Assembly: GCF_001613085.1 (NCBI RefSeq)
Contig: NZ_BDBR01000015.1
Location: forward strand, 104,057-168,056
From: Nocardia salmonicida NBRC 13393
GTDB taxonomy: Bacteria > Actinomycetota > Actinomycetes > Mycobacteriales > Mycobacteriaceae
DNA: 64,000 nucleotides
Reading direction: 5' to 3'
The position numbers and the translations under genes are program-made. Shown in pieces: positions 42,529-50,867 of the stretch. Within the stretch, counting starts at the first letter, position 1, and each line of letters begins with the position of its first letter. Below the pieces are notes generated by a model. The model was given only the letters and a program-made list of their open reading frames with translations, had not been told where the DNA came from and searched no databases.

Positions 42529-43053
42529 TCAGAAGCGGAATTGGATGCCGACCTGCTGTCCAACGCGGGCAGACCCGCTCGCGATGTTGGTGGTGCGAGT
42601 CCTCGTGAGATGTCCGACCTGCGCCATTGCATCGGCGAGAATCTGGGCGTGATCGAACGCGAGACGGTCAGATTGCCGAAGTGCGTTCGAGGCCATGACC
42701 CACTCGGCGGTGCGTGCGTCGTCTCCGGCGGTGGGGGTGGGCATGTGGTCGAGCACAGCCACGAATGCAACCCCGATGTACCTGCCCCGCGGGTCGCGCT
42801 CGGGGTCGTCGTACACACCTACCTGCTCGAGCTGGGCGATGTCGATCCCGGTATCCTCGGTCAGCTCGCGGAACGCGGCAGCCTGGAACGTCTCCCGGCT
42901 ATCGACATGGCCGCCGGGCAGAGCCCACCGACCCTGAAACGGGTCCTTCCCGCGCTCGATCAGCAAAACGTGCAGCGCGCCGGTGGTCGGGTGCTCGGCC
43001 AGCAGCACGACATCGGCGGCGAGGTGGACGTTTTCGGCGGTGTTGTAGTTCAT
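42529..43053 (-). CDS. NUDIX hydrolase
   Basis: 174 residues from ATG 43053, with AAAGGAAA upstream. The Nudix box is GHVDSRETFQAAAFRELTED followed by TGI, near residues 48-70, all key residues present (E-x7-RE-x2-E-x-x-G with E-D for E-E). ALHVLLIERGKDPFQGRWALPG leads into it. Members hydrolyse nucleoside diphosphate derivatives such as ADP-ribose, NADH or NDP-sugars. Context with many nucleotide enzymes fits such a role. Confidence 0.95.
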   Translation of the reverse strand: MNYNTAENVHLAADVVLLAEHPTTGALHVLLIERGKDPFQGRWALPGGHVDSRETFQAAAFRELTEDTGIDIAQLEQVGVYDDPERDPRGRYIGVAFVAVLDHMPTPTAGDDARTAEWVMASNALRQSDRLAFDHAQILADAMAQVGHLTRTRTTNIASGSARVGQQVGIQFRF

Positions 43054-43235
43054 CTCAGGATTTCCTTTCAAGGGACTGTCGGGGAAGTTGTCGTAGAGGT
43101 AGGCCACATGTGCCCGGCGCTCGGCCTCGCCGGCCTCGTCGGGGTGTTCGGTTCGGTGTGGGTGATGGCGACGAGCGACCCGGGTGGGCCGCCGCTGGCT
43201 CTGTCAACGACGGAAGGGTTGCAGATGATCGGTTA

Positions 43236-43473
43236 TCAGCTTGTCGAGGAGTCGGTTCCCGAACTGCCGTGACGTGATCGCAGGGCTGCGGCGCGGTTTC
43301 GTCGACTCAGTTGCTGCTGTCGTGCGTCTTCCTCGGGGCAGGAGGAGGCGAGGCGTTCGACGGCGTTGCCGATGTTGTAATCGATGATCTGCCGGGCCAG
43401 CTCGGCGGCCGTTCCCGGTCCGCCGGGAGTCCGGACGATCAGCTGGTCGTCGGTGTATTCATCCGGTGTGTTG
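43236..43473 (-). pseudogene. orphan coding frame without a start
   Basis: A minus-strand frame ending at 43236 reads DEYTDDQLIVRTPGGPGTAA then ELARQIIDYNIGNAVERLAS. Composition is fully protein-like. No ATG, GTG or TTG occurs in frame. Just upstream, a different frame reads DLEIIDEKGQHTG, so a one-base change near 43473 would join them. Probably a small gene broken by a frameshift, following the DpdA-like gene. Confidence 0.5.
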
Positions 43474-43509
43474 GCCCTTCTCGTCGATGATTTCGAGGTC
43501 GGCAGGTGG

Positions 43510-44532
43510 TCAGATCGGCGCGGTGATAGCTCGGGACCCAGGCCGCGGCCGGGCGACGGCGCGGCATTGCGTGGCCGGGTCGCTGGCGACGACCGTCGGC
43601 GCCGTGGTGGTGCGCGCGGCTGCGGTGGCGGCTGCGTGGCGGACGGCGTCGAGGGCGCGTTCGCGGTAGGCGCGTGCCCAGCGGATGCAGTTGCGGCAGT
43701 CGGTCGGGGTGCGCGTGCCGGTGACGGGGTCAGGGCGGGTGGTGTGGGTGCAGCCGGGTAGCCGGATGTGTTGGCGGCGCGCGGTATAGGACCACCCTTG
43801 GGTGTCGCTGCTGGACAACTGATGTCCGATGAGGCGCAGTGCTCCCAAGGAGAGGCCGAAGCCGTGCAGTCGCATGCCGAGTGGGGCGAGGGTTTCGACG
43901 ACCTCGGCGACGGCGTGCTGGGAGCCGCGGCGGCACACGCTGCCGATGCCGACGGTCTCCCCGGTCATCGAGACTCCGGCTTGGAGGTACATCAGGTAGT
44001 GGTCGACATAGTCGTCGGGGTGCCAGCCTTGAAGGGTGCGCAGCCACGGCACGTGCGGGAACTGTTCGGCCACGGTCGCGCCGGTGCGCGCCAGGCACTG
44101 TGCTTCGCAGGGCAGGTCCTGTATGCCGACGAAGTCGGGTGGTCCGATGCTGTCGATGAGCCGGGTCCACAGGGCGCCGTAGTCGTCGGGGTGGGCGGTC
44201 CAGGGGTGCCCGTTGGGGTTGGCGGAGAGGATGAGGGCGGCGTAGGCGCCGCTGTCACCGGCCCACGGCGCGCCGCCGGTCATCCGGATGGGGAACCTTT
44301 CACCCCGGCCGCGGTAGCGGGCGAGCGCGGCCGCGGACAAGAACAGTGGCACCCCAGAGGTGTTGAGGTGGTGGGGGTGGCCGGTGCCCAGATAGAACGT
44401 CATCCGCCGCGCCGGATCGAGATCGTCGTGGCTGCGGGTCCACGGGGTCGGCGAGTGCTCGGCGACGGACGCCGCGGCAAGCCACACGGGGGACATGTCA
44501 TCACCGCTGGTCAAGGTGGCTTCTGTGTGCAT
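43510..44532 (-). CDS. DpdA/TGT-like protein (deazapurine DNA modification type)
   Basis: 340 residues from ATG 44532. FYLGTGHPHHLNTSGVPLFLS and GGAPWAGDSGAYAAL correspond to the N-terminal strand and catalytic-Asp loop of the queuine tRNA-ribosyltransferase barrel, PPDFVGIQDLPCE to the next, and GETVGIGSVCRRG to the G-x-G-S base-binding loop. A Cys cluster (CTHTTR...CRNC) near residue 280 may bind zinc. Phage and plasmid relatives (DpdA family) insert 7-deazaguanine bases into DNA (established for some). No preQ0-synthesis genes are in the window. Residues 8-15 are a copy of the dispersed repeat. Confidence 0.75.
   Translation of the reverse strand: MHTEATLTSGDDMSPVWLAAASVAEHSPTPWTRSHDDLDPARRMTFYLGTGHPHHLNTSGVPLFLSAAALARYRGRGERFPIRMTGGAPWAGDSGAYAALILSANPNGHPWTAHPDDYGALWTRLIDSIGPPDFVGIQDLPCEAQCLARTGATVAEQFPHVPWLRTLQGWHPDDYVDHYLMYLQAGVSMTGETVGIGSVCRRGSQHAVAEVVETLAPLGMRLHGFGLSLGALRLIGHQLSSSDTQGWSYTARRQHIRLPGCTHTTRPDPVTGTRTPTDCRNCIRWARAYRERALDAVRHAAATAAARTTTAPTVVASDPATQCRAVARPRPGSRAITAPI
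44485..44515 (-). repeat. dispersed D-T-S-P repeat, copy 3
   Basis: Minus-strand reading: CTTGACCAGCGGTG then ATGACATGTCCCCCGTG, codons 7-16 of the DpdA-like gene (translated as SGDDMSPV). Confidence 0.8.
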
Positions 44533-44623
44533 CGCGGCGGCCTCCGGCGGTGTCAGGTTGGGTAGGTGGGGGTGAAAGGGGCGGGGCCGCAGTAGGTTTC
44601 GGCCCCGCCCGTCCTCGGCGTGC

Positions 44624-45595
44624 TCAGAGCTCGTCGTGCTCGTCGGGCCAGAAGCCGTCCTCGTCCTCGTCCTCGTCCCCGTCGTCGCCGTCGTCCTCGG
44701 CGGGAACGCGGATGCGGACGGTGGTGGATTCGCGGTCGGCGCGGAACTTGTAGTCCTCCCAGAACGCGCTGGTGTGGTCCTCGCTGATGGTGACGGTGGC
44801 GCGGTGGCCGTCCCAGGTCCGCAGCTCGGTGCTGAGCTCGGCGAGGGCCTCGGTGCCGTTGGCGCGCAGTTCTTTCCAGGTCTGGGCGTAGCGGGCCAGG
44901 ATGCCGGTGCGCGGGACGCCCCCGATCGCCCAGATCCAGACGCGGGGTTCGGCGTGCGGGCAGGTCTGCTGGTGGGGCACCCAGACGTGGGAGATCAGGT
45001 GGCGTGCTTCGGCAGGGCAGTCGCACTCGGGCTGGCCGGTGTCGGGTGTCAGGGCCGCGACCAGCCCATGGATCTGGGTGAGTGCGTCGACGTCGAGTCC
45101 GACGTGTGCTCGAGCGGTCTCCAGCAGGGCTCGGTAGAGATTGTGCTGGTCGGGGTTGTACTGCGGGGTGGGAGCGGGTGCCTCGTCGCCGCCGAGGTCC
45201 AGGGCTTCGATGAGCCGATCGAGGTAGGCGAGGTCGCGGGCGGTCGCGGCGTCGGAGTCGCCGACGATGAATGGTTCGCCGTCGTGCTCGATCTGGATCG
45301 CGCGCAGCGCGGCCAGGACAGCGGCGTCGCGGCCCTCGCATGGAGCGGGCGCCCGGGGCGGGGCCTGCCCGGCGAACGGGTCACCCAGTTCCTCGTGGAC
45401 CTGGTTGAACTCGTCGGGAGTGAGCAGGGAGTCGAGCACGGTGCCAAGGACGTTGCGCAGGCTGCTGTTCGGCAGGGCGCGGTCGGCGAGCCGGTCGAGA
45501 TGGTCGTTGGTGATGGTGTGTCCGGCGAGCTGGGTCAAGGTGCCGTAGGGGATGAGGATGTCGTTGCCGTGACGGCGGATATCGATGGTGGGCAT
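44624..45595 (-). CDS. 323-residue protein with acidic tail
   Basis: ATG 45595, AAGGAG 6 nt upstream. MPTIDIRRHGNDILIPYGTL starts a beta-type N-terminus; CDCPAEARHLISHVWVPHQQTCPH in the middle has four Cys/His suitable for zinc. The last 25 residues are almost all Asp/Glu (EDDGDDGDEDEDEDG), possibly a DNA-mimic-like tail or solubility tail. No family recognised. Part of the leftward operon that begins at 46342. Confidence 0.75.
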   Translation of the reverse strand: MPTIDIRRHGNDILIPYGTLTQLAGHTITNDHLDRLADRALPNSSLRNVLGTVLDSLLTPDEFNQVHEELGDPFAGQAPPRAPAPCEGRDAAVLAALRAIQIEHDGEPFIVGDSDAATARDLAYLDRLIEALDLGGDEAPAPTPQYNPDQHNLYRALLETARAHVGLDVDALTQIHGLVAALTPDTGQPECDCPAEARHLISHVWVPHQQTCPHAEPRVWIWAIGGVPRTGILARYAQTWKELRANGTEALAELSTELRTWDGHRATVTISEDHTSAFWEDYKFRADRESTTVRIRVPAEDDGDDGDEDEDEDGFWPDEHDEL

Positions 45596-45766
45596 GCGGA
45601 TCTCCTTGGGGTGCGGTGTGGGAACGCGGTGCCGGGCGGTGCTATGACCGAGTGCGGGCAGGGTGGCCAGGACGGTGTGAGCGCGGTGGGCGCACCGGCG
45701 GGTGCGTGGGGTTGGGGCTCTAGTGGTCAGTTCCGCGTCCGGTCTGGCCGGGCGCGAGGCAAACAA

Positions 45767-46099
45767 CTAGCGCGGCAGCGTTGTGGGGGTGGTTTCGCGC
45801 CACCAGGTGGCCATGGCGTTGCCTTGGATGGTCCAGCGGTGCTCGTCGTCGTGACCGGTGCGGCGGGTGATGAACTGCGCTGCGCTGTTGACGATTCCGT
45901 CGGCGTCGTTCGCGCGGGCGTCGTCGACCAGCTCGCTCCAGTTGTCGATGCGCGCGCAGGTGCGGAACACGGTGCCGGTGGGCAGGGAGATGGTGTCGAT
46001 GGGGCGGTCGATCACAAGTCGCGGGCGGTCGTCGACGAGGACGTCGCCGGGGCGCAGTCGATCGGTGCCGACCTTTTCGAGGGTGGTGTCGTTGTTCAC
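45767..46099 (-). CDS. 110-residue unknown protein
   Basis: GTG 46099 with AAGGGA upstream. DRLRPGDVLVDDRPRLVIDRPID is a short beta motif (L-R-P-G-D-V) also present in the protein at 60257-60913 and typical of plasmid ArdA-neighbour genes. Second part: FITRRTGHDDEHRWTIQGNAMATWW. Function unknown. Confidence 0.7.
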   Translation of the reverse strand: MNNDTTLEKVGTDRLRPGDVLVDDRPRLVIDRPIDTISLPTGTVFRTCARIDNWSELVDDARANDADGIVNSAAQFITRRTGHDDEHRWTIQGNAMATWWRETTPTTLPR

Positions 46100-46132
46100 C
46101 TGGAATCCCTTCTGCTGTGTGGGGTTCGGCGG

Positions 46133-46342
46133 TCAGGAGGTGTAGTCGGGGTGGCGCTCGAACAGCCAGTCGGTGCCCAGGGTGGGCTGGATGCCCCACA
46201 GATCGGCCTCGGCGGTGTCGTCGCGGCGGTTGTGGCAGGCGGTGTCGCCGGTGCCGACGTGGACCGGGGCGGTGGGGAACGCGCCGCGTCCGGCGGGGCG
46301 GAGCCGGTCGGTGCAGTGGAGGCAGGCGACGGTGGTGGTCAT
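46133..46342 (-). CDS. 69-residue zinc-site protein
   Basis: ATG 46342, GGAG 6 nt upstream. ACLHCTDRLRPAGRG and TACHNRRDD give CxxC plus C-H, and the C-terminus reads WGIQPTLGTDWLFERHPDYTS. First gene of the leftward operon (46342 to about 40482), directly behind the two operator palindromes. Confidence 0.7.
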   Translation of the reverse strand: MTTTVACLHCTDRLRPAGRGAFPTAPVHVGTGDTACHNRRDDTAEADLWGIQPTLGTDWLFERHPDYTS

Positions 46343-46383
46343 GGTGTTCTCCGATGTCAGAGTCGTGTGAACCAGTCCAGTAG

Positions 46384-46400
46384 TTCAAGACTGTCTTGAA
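46384..46400. promoter_or_regulatory. operator palindrome 1
   Basis: TTCAAGAC-T-GTCTTGAA, perfect 8-bp arms, between the divergent starts at 46342 (minus) and 46593 (plus). Confidence 0.8.
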
Positions 46401-46435
46401 ACAGTGAACTGATCGTATAGCCTCGACATCGACAT

Positions 46436-46452
46436 TTCAAGACTGCCTTGAA
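46436..46452. promoter_or_regulatory. operator palindrome 2
   Basis: TTCAAGACTGCCTTGAA, the same site with one change. Its centre is 52 bp from that of palindrome 1, about five helical turns, as expected for cooperative or looped binding. Confidence 0.8.
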
Positions 46453-46592
46453 GTATGTTGTGGGGAAGGCTGCGTCGCAGTGAGGCCCCGAACCCGTACC
46501 GGACGCGGCGCCGTGAGCTGACGATGAATCCTGTGTTGTGGCCAATGATCCCGGCGGCCGGTGATCTGTCGGGTACCTGAAACGAGGATGAC

Positions 46593-46844
46593 GTGGAGTC
46601 CGAAGATGAGCTGGTGGCCGAGTTCAAGGCGGCGCATGCGGAGACGGTCCGACTCGACAAGAAGCTCGCCGCCGCTCGCGAGCGCCGGCGCGCAGCGGGA
46701 GTGAAGCTGCGGGCGTCGGGCAGGGGAACGTCGTGGATGGCGCGCTTGGTCGGCGTCACCCCCCAGGCTGTCGATGGCTTCCTGAACTACCACGTCCGCC
46801 AGGCCCGCAAGAAGCGCGATGAGCGTGAGGAGCGCGATGTCTGA
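46593..46844 (+). CDS. 83-residue HTH-like helical protein
   Basis: GTG 46593 preceded by GAGGATGAC. The N-terminal 45 residues are a charged helix (VAEFKAAHAETVRLDKKLAAARERRRAAG). SWMARLVGVTPQAVDGFLNY then fits a helix-turn-helix of the sigma/TetR-like A-x-x-x-G-V-T-x-x-x-V type. As the first gene rightward of the paired palindromes it is a good candidate for the protein that binds them. Overlaps the next gene. Confidence 0.7.
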   Translation: MESEDELVAEFKAAHAETVRLDKKLAAARERRRAAGVKLRASGRGTSWMARLVGVTPQAVDGFLNYHVRQARKKRDEREERDV

Positions 46845-47412
46845 CTCGCTGCTGGTCGACGCCCATCCCGATGAGCCAGACCCGGGCACGATCGCACAGA
46901 GGAGCGCGATGTCGGTGCCCCGGTTGCTGTGCCGTTCCCGCGATGGTGTCGCGGTGACCTACGACCCCGTCGGCTCGCACGCGGCAACCCATTTCGCTGA
47001 TACGCCTGGCTTGCTGGAGGCGACCGCGCTGGTGCTGGGCCGAATGTCTATCGTGGGTGGGCCGCGCGTGAACACGTCCGATGCCGGCTACATCGTGGGG
47101 ACCTCGGATCTGGTGCCCATCCGATCAGGTGACCGGATCGTCTACGCCCAGCGGACGGGCCGCGACGTGTATTCGGTGTTCAACTGCTCGCGCGATCCGT
47201 GGCCTTGCTCGCTGGTCACCACGGTGCTCGAAGAGCCTGACGAAAAGGGGGCGCGCTTGCTGCGCACCGCGTGGGTCGGGACGGCGGCGCCGCCTTTCCC
47301 CGGAGATCAGTGTTCATCGCCGGAGAGCCTGGACTTCTGGTCTCAGAATGCACTGGCGTGGGGAAACCAACAGGTCCGGCCAGGCACGGTTACCACCGTG
47401 TGTCCGTGGTAA
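46837..47412 (+). CDS. 191-residue unknown protein
   Basis: Starts at ATG 46837 within the end of the preceding gene, or at ATG 46909; both are preceded by an identical GAGGAGCGCG. CRSRDGVAVTYDPVGSHAATHF, VGTSDLVPIRSGDRIVYAQRTG and FNCSRDPWPCSLVTTVLEEPD follow. Two Cys near the middle. Family unknown; probably co-regulated with the HTH protein. Confidence 0.65.
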   Translation: MSDSLLVDAHPDEPDPGTIAQRSAMSVPRLLCRSRDGVAVTYDPVGSHAATHFADTPGLLEATALVLGRMSIVGGPRVNTSDAGYIVGTSDLVPIRSGDRIVYAQRTGRDVYSVFNCSRDPWPCSLVTTVLEEPDEKGARLLRTAWVGTAAPPFPGDQCSSPESLDFWSQNALAWGNQQVRPGTVTTVCPW

Positions 47413-47678
47413 CCGCCTCGTAGACGCGTCACGGAGTTTCGACCGCGGAACGGTGGCGTTGGGCGAGGGCGTGCAGCGCCTGAGCAGTTTTCGAGCCGAT
47501 CTGCCCTTCACAACCAGAGAGCATCAGTCATGTCTGATTCATTCACCCTGGCGCCCGACCCACGTGGGCTGGGGGGGCGGGCTCGTGAATCGACGGTGCA
47601 CGGGCATGGCGCACAATGTAGGTGCCCCCGCCAGCAGTCGGCCCTGCTCCGAGCCACAACTTTTGCAGGAGGAACGTA

Positions 47679-48455
47679 GTGGTCAGCGATTTGCCTGTCG
47701 TGATCTTTGATCTCGATGACACGTTGATCGCCGACGTAGCTGCCCGAGATGCGGCCGTGCGGCAGATCGCCGACCTGCTCGACGCTCCCTCTCTCGGACC
47801 GACGATCCTCGAGAACGCGCGACGATGCTGGCGGGGCACACATTGTCGGCAACTGCCCGCGATGACTGGTGTCAGTTCTTGGGAAGCGTTGTGGACCGAT
47901 TTCGGTACTGAACGGGCCGATATCGCCGATGAAGGGCAGCGGTATCGGCTGCGGGTCTGGCAGGAAACGCTCGATGGTCTCGGTCGCCGTACCGATATCA
48001 CCGCCGAGGAACTCGACGTCCAGTACGCGCGGATCCGGCGTTCCTCGGTCGTGCCGGTCAGCGGAGCCGTTGACGTGCTGTCCAGACTCGCTGCCACACA
48101 TCAGCTTTGGTTGGCAACCCACGGGTCGTCGTCACTGCAGAGGGAAAAGTTGTCGTTGCTCGGCATGACCGATCTGTTCGGCGAGGTTTTCATCTCCGGC
48201 GAGATCGGTAGCACCAAGGCTTCACCACCCGTCGTGAATCTCATCCAGAAGCGGCTGCGCCGCAACGGCTTGTCGGTGTGTGGCGTGATTGGGGACAGCA
48301 TCGAGTCCGACATGGCGTTGGCGCGCGCGGGCAGCTGGCCTGGTATTCACCTCTGCTCTGGGCAGTTGGAGGAATCCTGTCGCCGAGCCGTCCCCGACGC
48401 CACGCATATCAACGACCTCGCACAGGTCCTGCTGCCCTGCGCAGATTCTCGGTGA
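47679..48455 (+). CDS. HAD-superfamily phosphatase
   Basis: 258 residues from GTG 47679 with CAGGAGG 6 nt upstream. VVIFDLDDTLIAD is motif I with both nucleophilic and general-acid Asp, LWLATHGSSSL motif II, STKASPP the motif III Lys and VCGVIGDSIESDM motif IV. Alpha-helical cap between motifs I and II (about 90 residues, C1 cap). Substrates of such enzymes include sugar phosphates and nucleotides. IS21-family insertion follows 80 bp downstream. Confidence 0.95.
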   Translation: MVSDLPVVIFDLDDTLIADVAARDAAVRQIADLLDAPSLGPTILENARRCWRGTHCRQLPAMTGVSSWEALWTDFGTERADIADEGQRYRLRVWQETLDGLGRRTDITAEELDVQYARIRRSSVVPVSGAVDVLSRLAATHQLWLATHGSSSLQREKLSLLGMTDLFGEVFISGEIGSTKASPPVVNLIQKRLRRNGLSVCGVIGDSIESDMALARAGSWPGIHLCSGQLEESCRRAVPDATHINDLAQVLLPCADSR

Positions 48456-48529
48456 AAGACTGGGCGATCAGCCGCTCGACGACGTGGGGGTGATGGTCGT
48501 CGTGTGTGCCCCTCTGATGCGCCATCCCG

Positions 48530-48534
48530 AGTAA
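48530..48534. repeat. IS target-site duplication, left
   Basis: AGTAA directly before the left IS end; the same five bases follow the right end at 50770-50774. Confidence 0.8.
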
Positions 48535-48608
48535 TGTCAACAGCACGCCAATCCGGACCACCTGACGGCAAATGAATCTGGACCACCCCGTCGGCTGGGT
48601 TGATGGTT

Positions 48609-49427
48609 TCAGTCTTCAGTTGTGCCGGCCGTAGGGACGCGGCCGAGGTCGCGGTCCTTTAGCCGGTAGCTATCGCCCTTGAGGGCGATGACCTCGGCGT
48701 GATGGACGAGGCGGTCGATCATGGCCGCGGCGACGACGTCGTCGCCGAAGACCTCGCCCCACCGACCGAAGACCTTGTTGCTCGTCACGATCAGCGAGGC
48801 GCGTTCGTAACGCGAGGACACCAGCTGGAAGAACAGGTTCGCGGCCTCGTTCTCGAACGGGATATAGCCCACCTCGTCGACCACCAACAACGGGTAACGG
48901 CCGAGCTTGATCAACTCGGCCTGTAGCCGGCCCGCGTGGTGAGCTTCGGCCAGACGGGCGACCCATTCGGCCGCGGTCGCGAACGCGACCCGGTGCCCGG
49001 CCTGACACGCGCGGATCGCCAACCCGATCGCCAAGTGGGTCTTCCCCGTTCCGGGCGGGCCGAGGAAGACCACGTTCTCCTTCGCGGTGACGAAATCCAA
49101 AGTCCCCAGATGGGCGATCACGTCGCGTTTCAATCCGCGGGAATGCCCGAAATCGAACTCTTCCAACGACTTCCTATAGGGAAACCGAGCGGATCGAATC
49201 CGGCCTTCGCCGCCGTGGGACTCACGGGCCGAGACTTCGCGCTGCAGACAGGCGACCAGGAACTCTTCGTGGGTCCAGTTCTCGGCGCGAGCGCGTTCAG
49301 GCAACCGTTGCGCGGCCTCGCGCAACGACGGTGCTTTCAACGCCCGGGTCAGGAAGTTCAACTCGGCAGTGAAATCCCTTGTCGTGGTGGAGGTTTTCGT
49401 GGTTGAGGATCGGGCTCTCGCGGGCAT
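48609..49427 (-). CDS. istB: IstB-like helper ATPase of IS21
   Basis: 272 residues. AELNFLTRALKAPSLREAAQRL N-terminal helical domain, Walker A GPPGTGKTHLAIGLA, Walker B LLVVDEVGYIP, and VTSNKVFGRWGEVFGD with sensor residues, all typical of IstB. It assembles on target DNA and activates the IstA transposase. The istA stop and istB ATG share one base (TGATG). Confidence 0.97.
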   Translation of the reverse strand: MPARARSSTTKTSTTTRDFTAELNFLTRALKAPSLREAAQRLPERARAENWTHEEFLVACLQREVSARESHGGEGRIRSARFPYRKSLEEFDFGHSRGLKRDVIAHLGTLDFVTAKENVVFLGPPGTGKTHLAIGLAIRACQAGHRVAFATAAEWVARLAEAHHAGRLQAELIKLGRYPLLVVDEVGYIPFENEAANLFFQLVSSRYERASLIVTSNKVFGRWGEVFGDDVVAAAMIDRLVHHAEVIALKGDSYRLKDRDLGRVPTAGTTED

Positions 49428-50671
49428 CACGCCACCCCGCCTTCGATATCGATGATGCCCAGTGCGGTGTCGTAGTCGGTCAAGCACCGTTGTTCGACTT
49501 GTGGTTCGGCGCCGGGACGAACGACACCGATTCGACTGCGTCGCAACATCTTCGCCGCCTCGACATGGTCAGGATCGGAGAGAGTTTGATGCCAAGCCCA
49601 GATCCGTTCGTGGTCGGCGACGACCCGGCCCTCGCAGAACACCCGCACCCGGCCCAGATCGGCGAGGATCTCGATCCGCCGCCCGATCACCGAGGGATGC
49701 ACTGAATAGTCGTTGGAATCGAACCGAATGTAGTGATCACGCGGGAGCCGCGCGGATCGCCGCCACCCGGTCTGCGGCGCGACCGGCGGCAACGCGAGCA
49801 TGGCTTGGCGATCCGCGGCGATCCGGTCGGTCGGCGCGCATCCCAGCGCGCGACGCGGTCTGGCATTGACCAACTTCAACCATTCGGCGAGTTGGTTGTT
49901 GAAATCGGCTGGGCTGGTGAATGTTCGGCCCGGAAGAAAGGATCGTTCCAGGTAGTCGTGGGCTCGTTCGATCATGCCTTTGGCTTCCGGATCGGCTGGC
50001 TTGCAGACGATGACCTTCGTGCCCAATGTCCCGCGGAAGGCCTGGCAGTCGGTGGTCAGTTCGCTGCGACCACCGCGCCAACGGCCGATCGCTCCCTCAC
50101 CATCCCAGACCAAAACCTTGGGGACCGAACCTAATCCGTGAATGTGCGCCCACCACCCAGCGAAGAGGTCTTCGGCATGCCGGGTCGGGATCAGCATCGC
50201 CATCAGCCAGCGCGAGTAGCCGGACACCATCGTCAACACCGGTAGCTGTTTCGGGCTGCGGATTTGCCCGAACCCGACGGGCACCTCGATCGGCGGGAAC
50301 CAGAAATCGCACTGGGCGATCTCACCGGCGATATAAGCGGTCCGCGACGCCGGATCGGGCGGCAGATACGCCGGCCGCAGCTCAGCGACCCGGCTCGAGA
50401 GCACCCGGATCGAATGGGTCCAGCCGATCCGTTCGGCGATCACCGTGGCCGGCATGCTCGGATATGTCTTGAGTAACTCGCGGATCTGCGGCTCGACCGC
50501 GTCGACGATCGAGCCTTTGGCCGGGCGCTGGTATTTCGGCGGTCTGTCCGATGCCAGGGCCCGCTTCACGGTGTTGCGGGACACGCCCAACATCCGGGCG
50601 ACCGCCTGGATCGGTATGCCCTCTGACCTGTGTAAACGACGAATCTCAGCCCAATCCTCCACAGCAAGCAT
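49427..50671 (-). CDS. istA: IstA-like transposase of IS21
   Basis: 414 residues from ATG 50671 (GAAGGG just upstream). EIRRLHRSEGIPIQAVARMLGVSRNTVKRAL is the N-terminal HTH, then the DDE core: QCDFWFP (first Asp), LVWDGEGAIGRW (second Asp) and KGMIERAHDYLE (Glu). C-terminal beta-barrel-like region YVRFDSNDYSVHP-type (here IRFDSNDYSVHPSVIG). Cuts and joins the IS ends. Confidence 0.97.
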   Translation of the reverse strand: MLAVEDWAEIRRLHRSEGIPIQAVARMLGVSRNTVKRALASDRPPKYQRPAKGSIVDAVEPQIRELLKTYPSMPATVIAERIGWTHSIRVLSSRVAELRPAYLPPDPASRTAYIAGEIAQCDFWFPPIEVPVGFGQIRSPKQLPVLTMVSGYSRWLMAMLIPTRHAEDLFAGWWAHIHGLGSVPKVLVWDGEGAIGRWRGGRSELTTDCQAFRGTLGTKVIVCKPADPEAKGMIERAHDYLERSFLPGRTFTSPADFNNQLAEWLKLVNARPRRALGCAPTDRIAADRQAMLALPPVAPQTGWRRSARLPRDHYIRFDSNDYSVHPSVIGRRIEILADLGRVRVFCEGRVVADHERIWAWHQTLSDPDHVEAAKMLRRSRIGVVRPGAEPQVEQRCLTDYDTALGIIDIEGGVA

Positions 50672-50867
50672 CCCTTCGGTCCTCCCTGGCTCGGATAGAG
50701 CCAGGGTCACCGACCAGGTGATACATTTTGAGTTGCCGCGCGGTGGTCAGTTTTCACGTGCTGCCGACAAGTAACTTGTGCTGCCTCGAAGCGACAGCAT
50801 GCCGGATATCATCGACTCGACGGTCCAGACGGCGGGTCTGTGTCGTGTTGTCGGGGGCGGTACAAGC

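Larger units (their letters stand above)
48535..50769 (-). mobile_element. complete IS21-family insertion sequence
   Basis: 2235 bp. Left end TGTCAACAGCACG and right end (reverse complement) TGTCGGCAGCACG, 11 of 13 matching. Sub-terminal GGACCACC/TGACCACC repeats are seen inside both ends, as usual for IS21. Contains istA and istB in the usual overlapping order. The flanking AGTAA duplication shows insertion into the 3' side of the HAD gene region. Both frames are open, so it may be active. Confidence 0.93.

Noticed and set aside
44636..46399. 587-codon plus-strand open frame
   Set aside because: Gly/Val-rich translation typical of the antisense of GC-rich genes; three minus-strand genes with good start sites explain the region.
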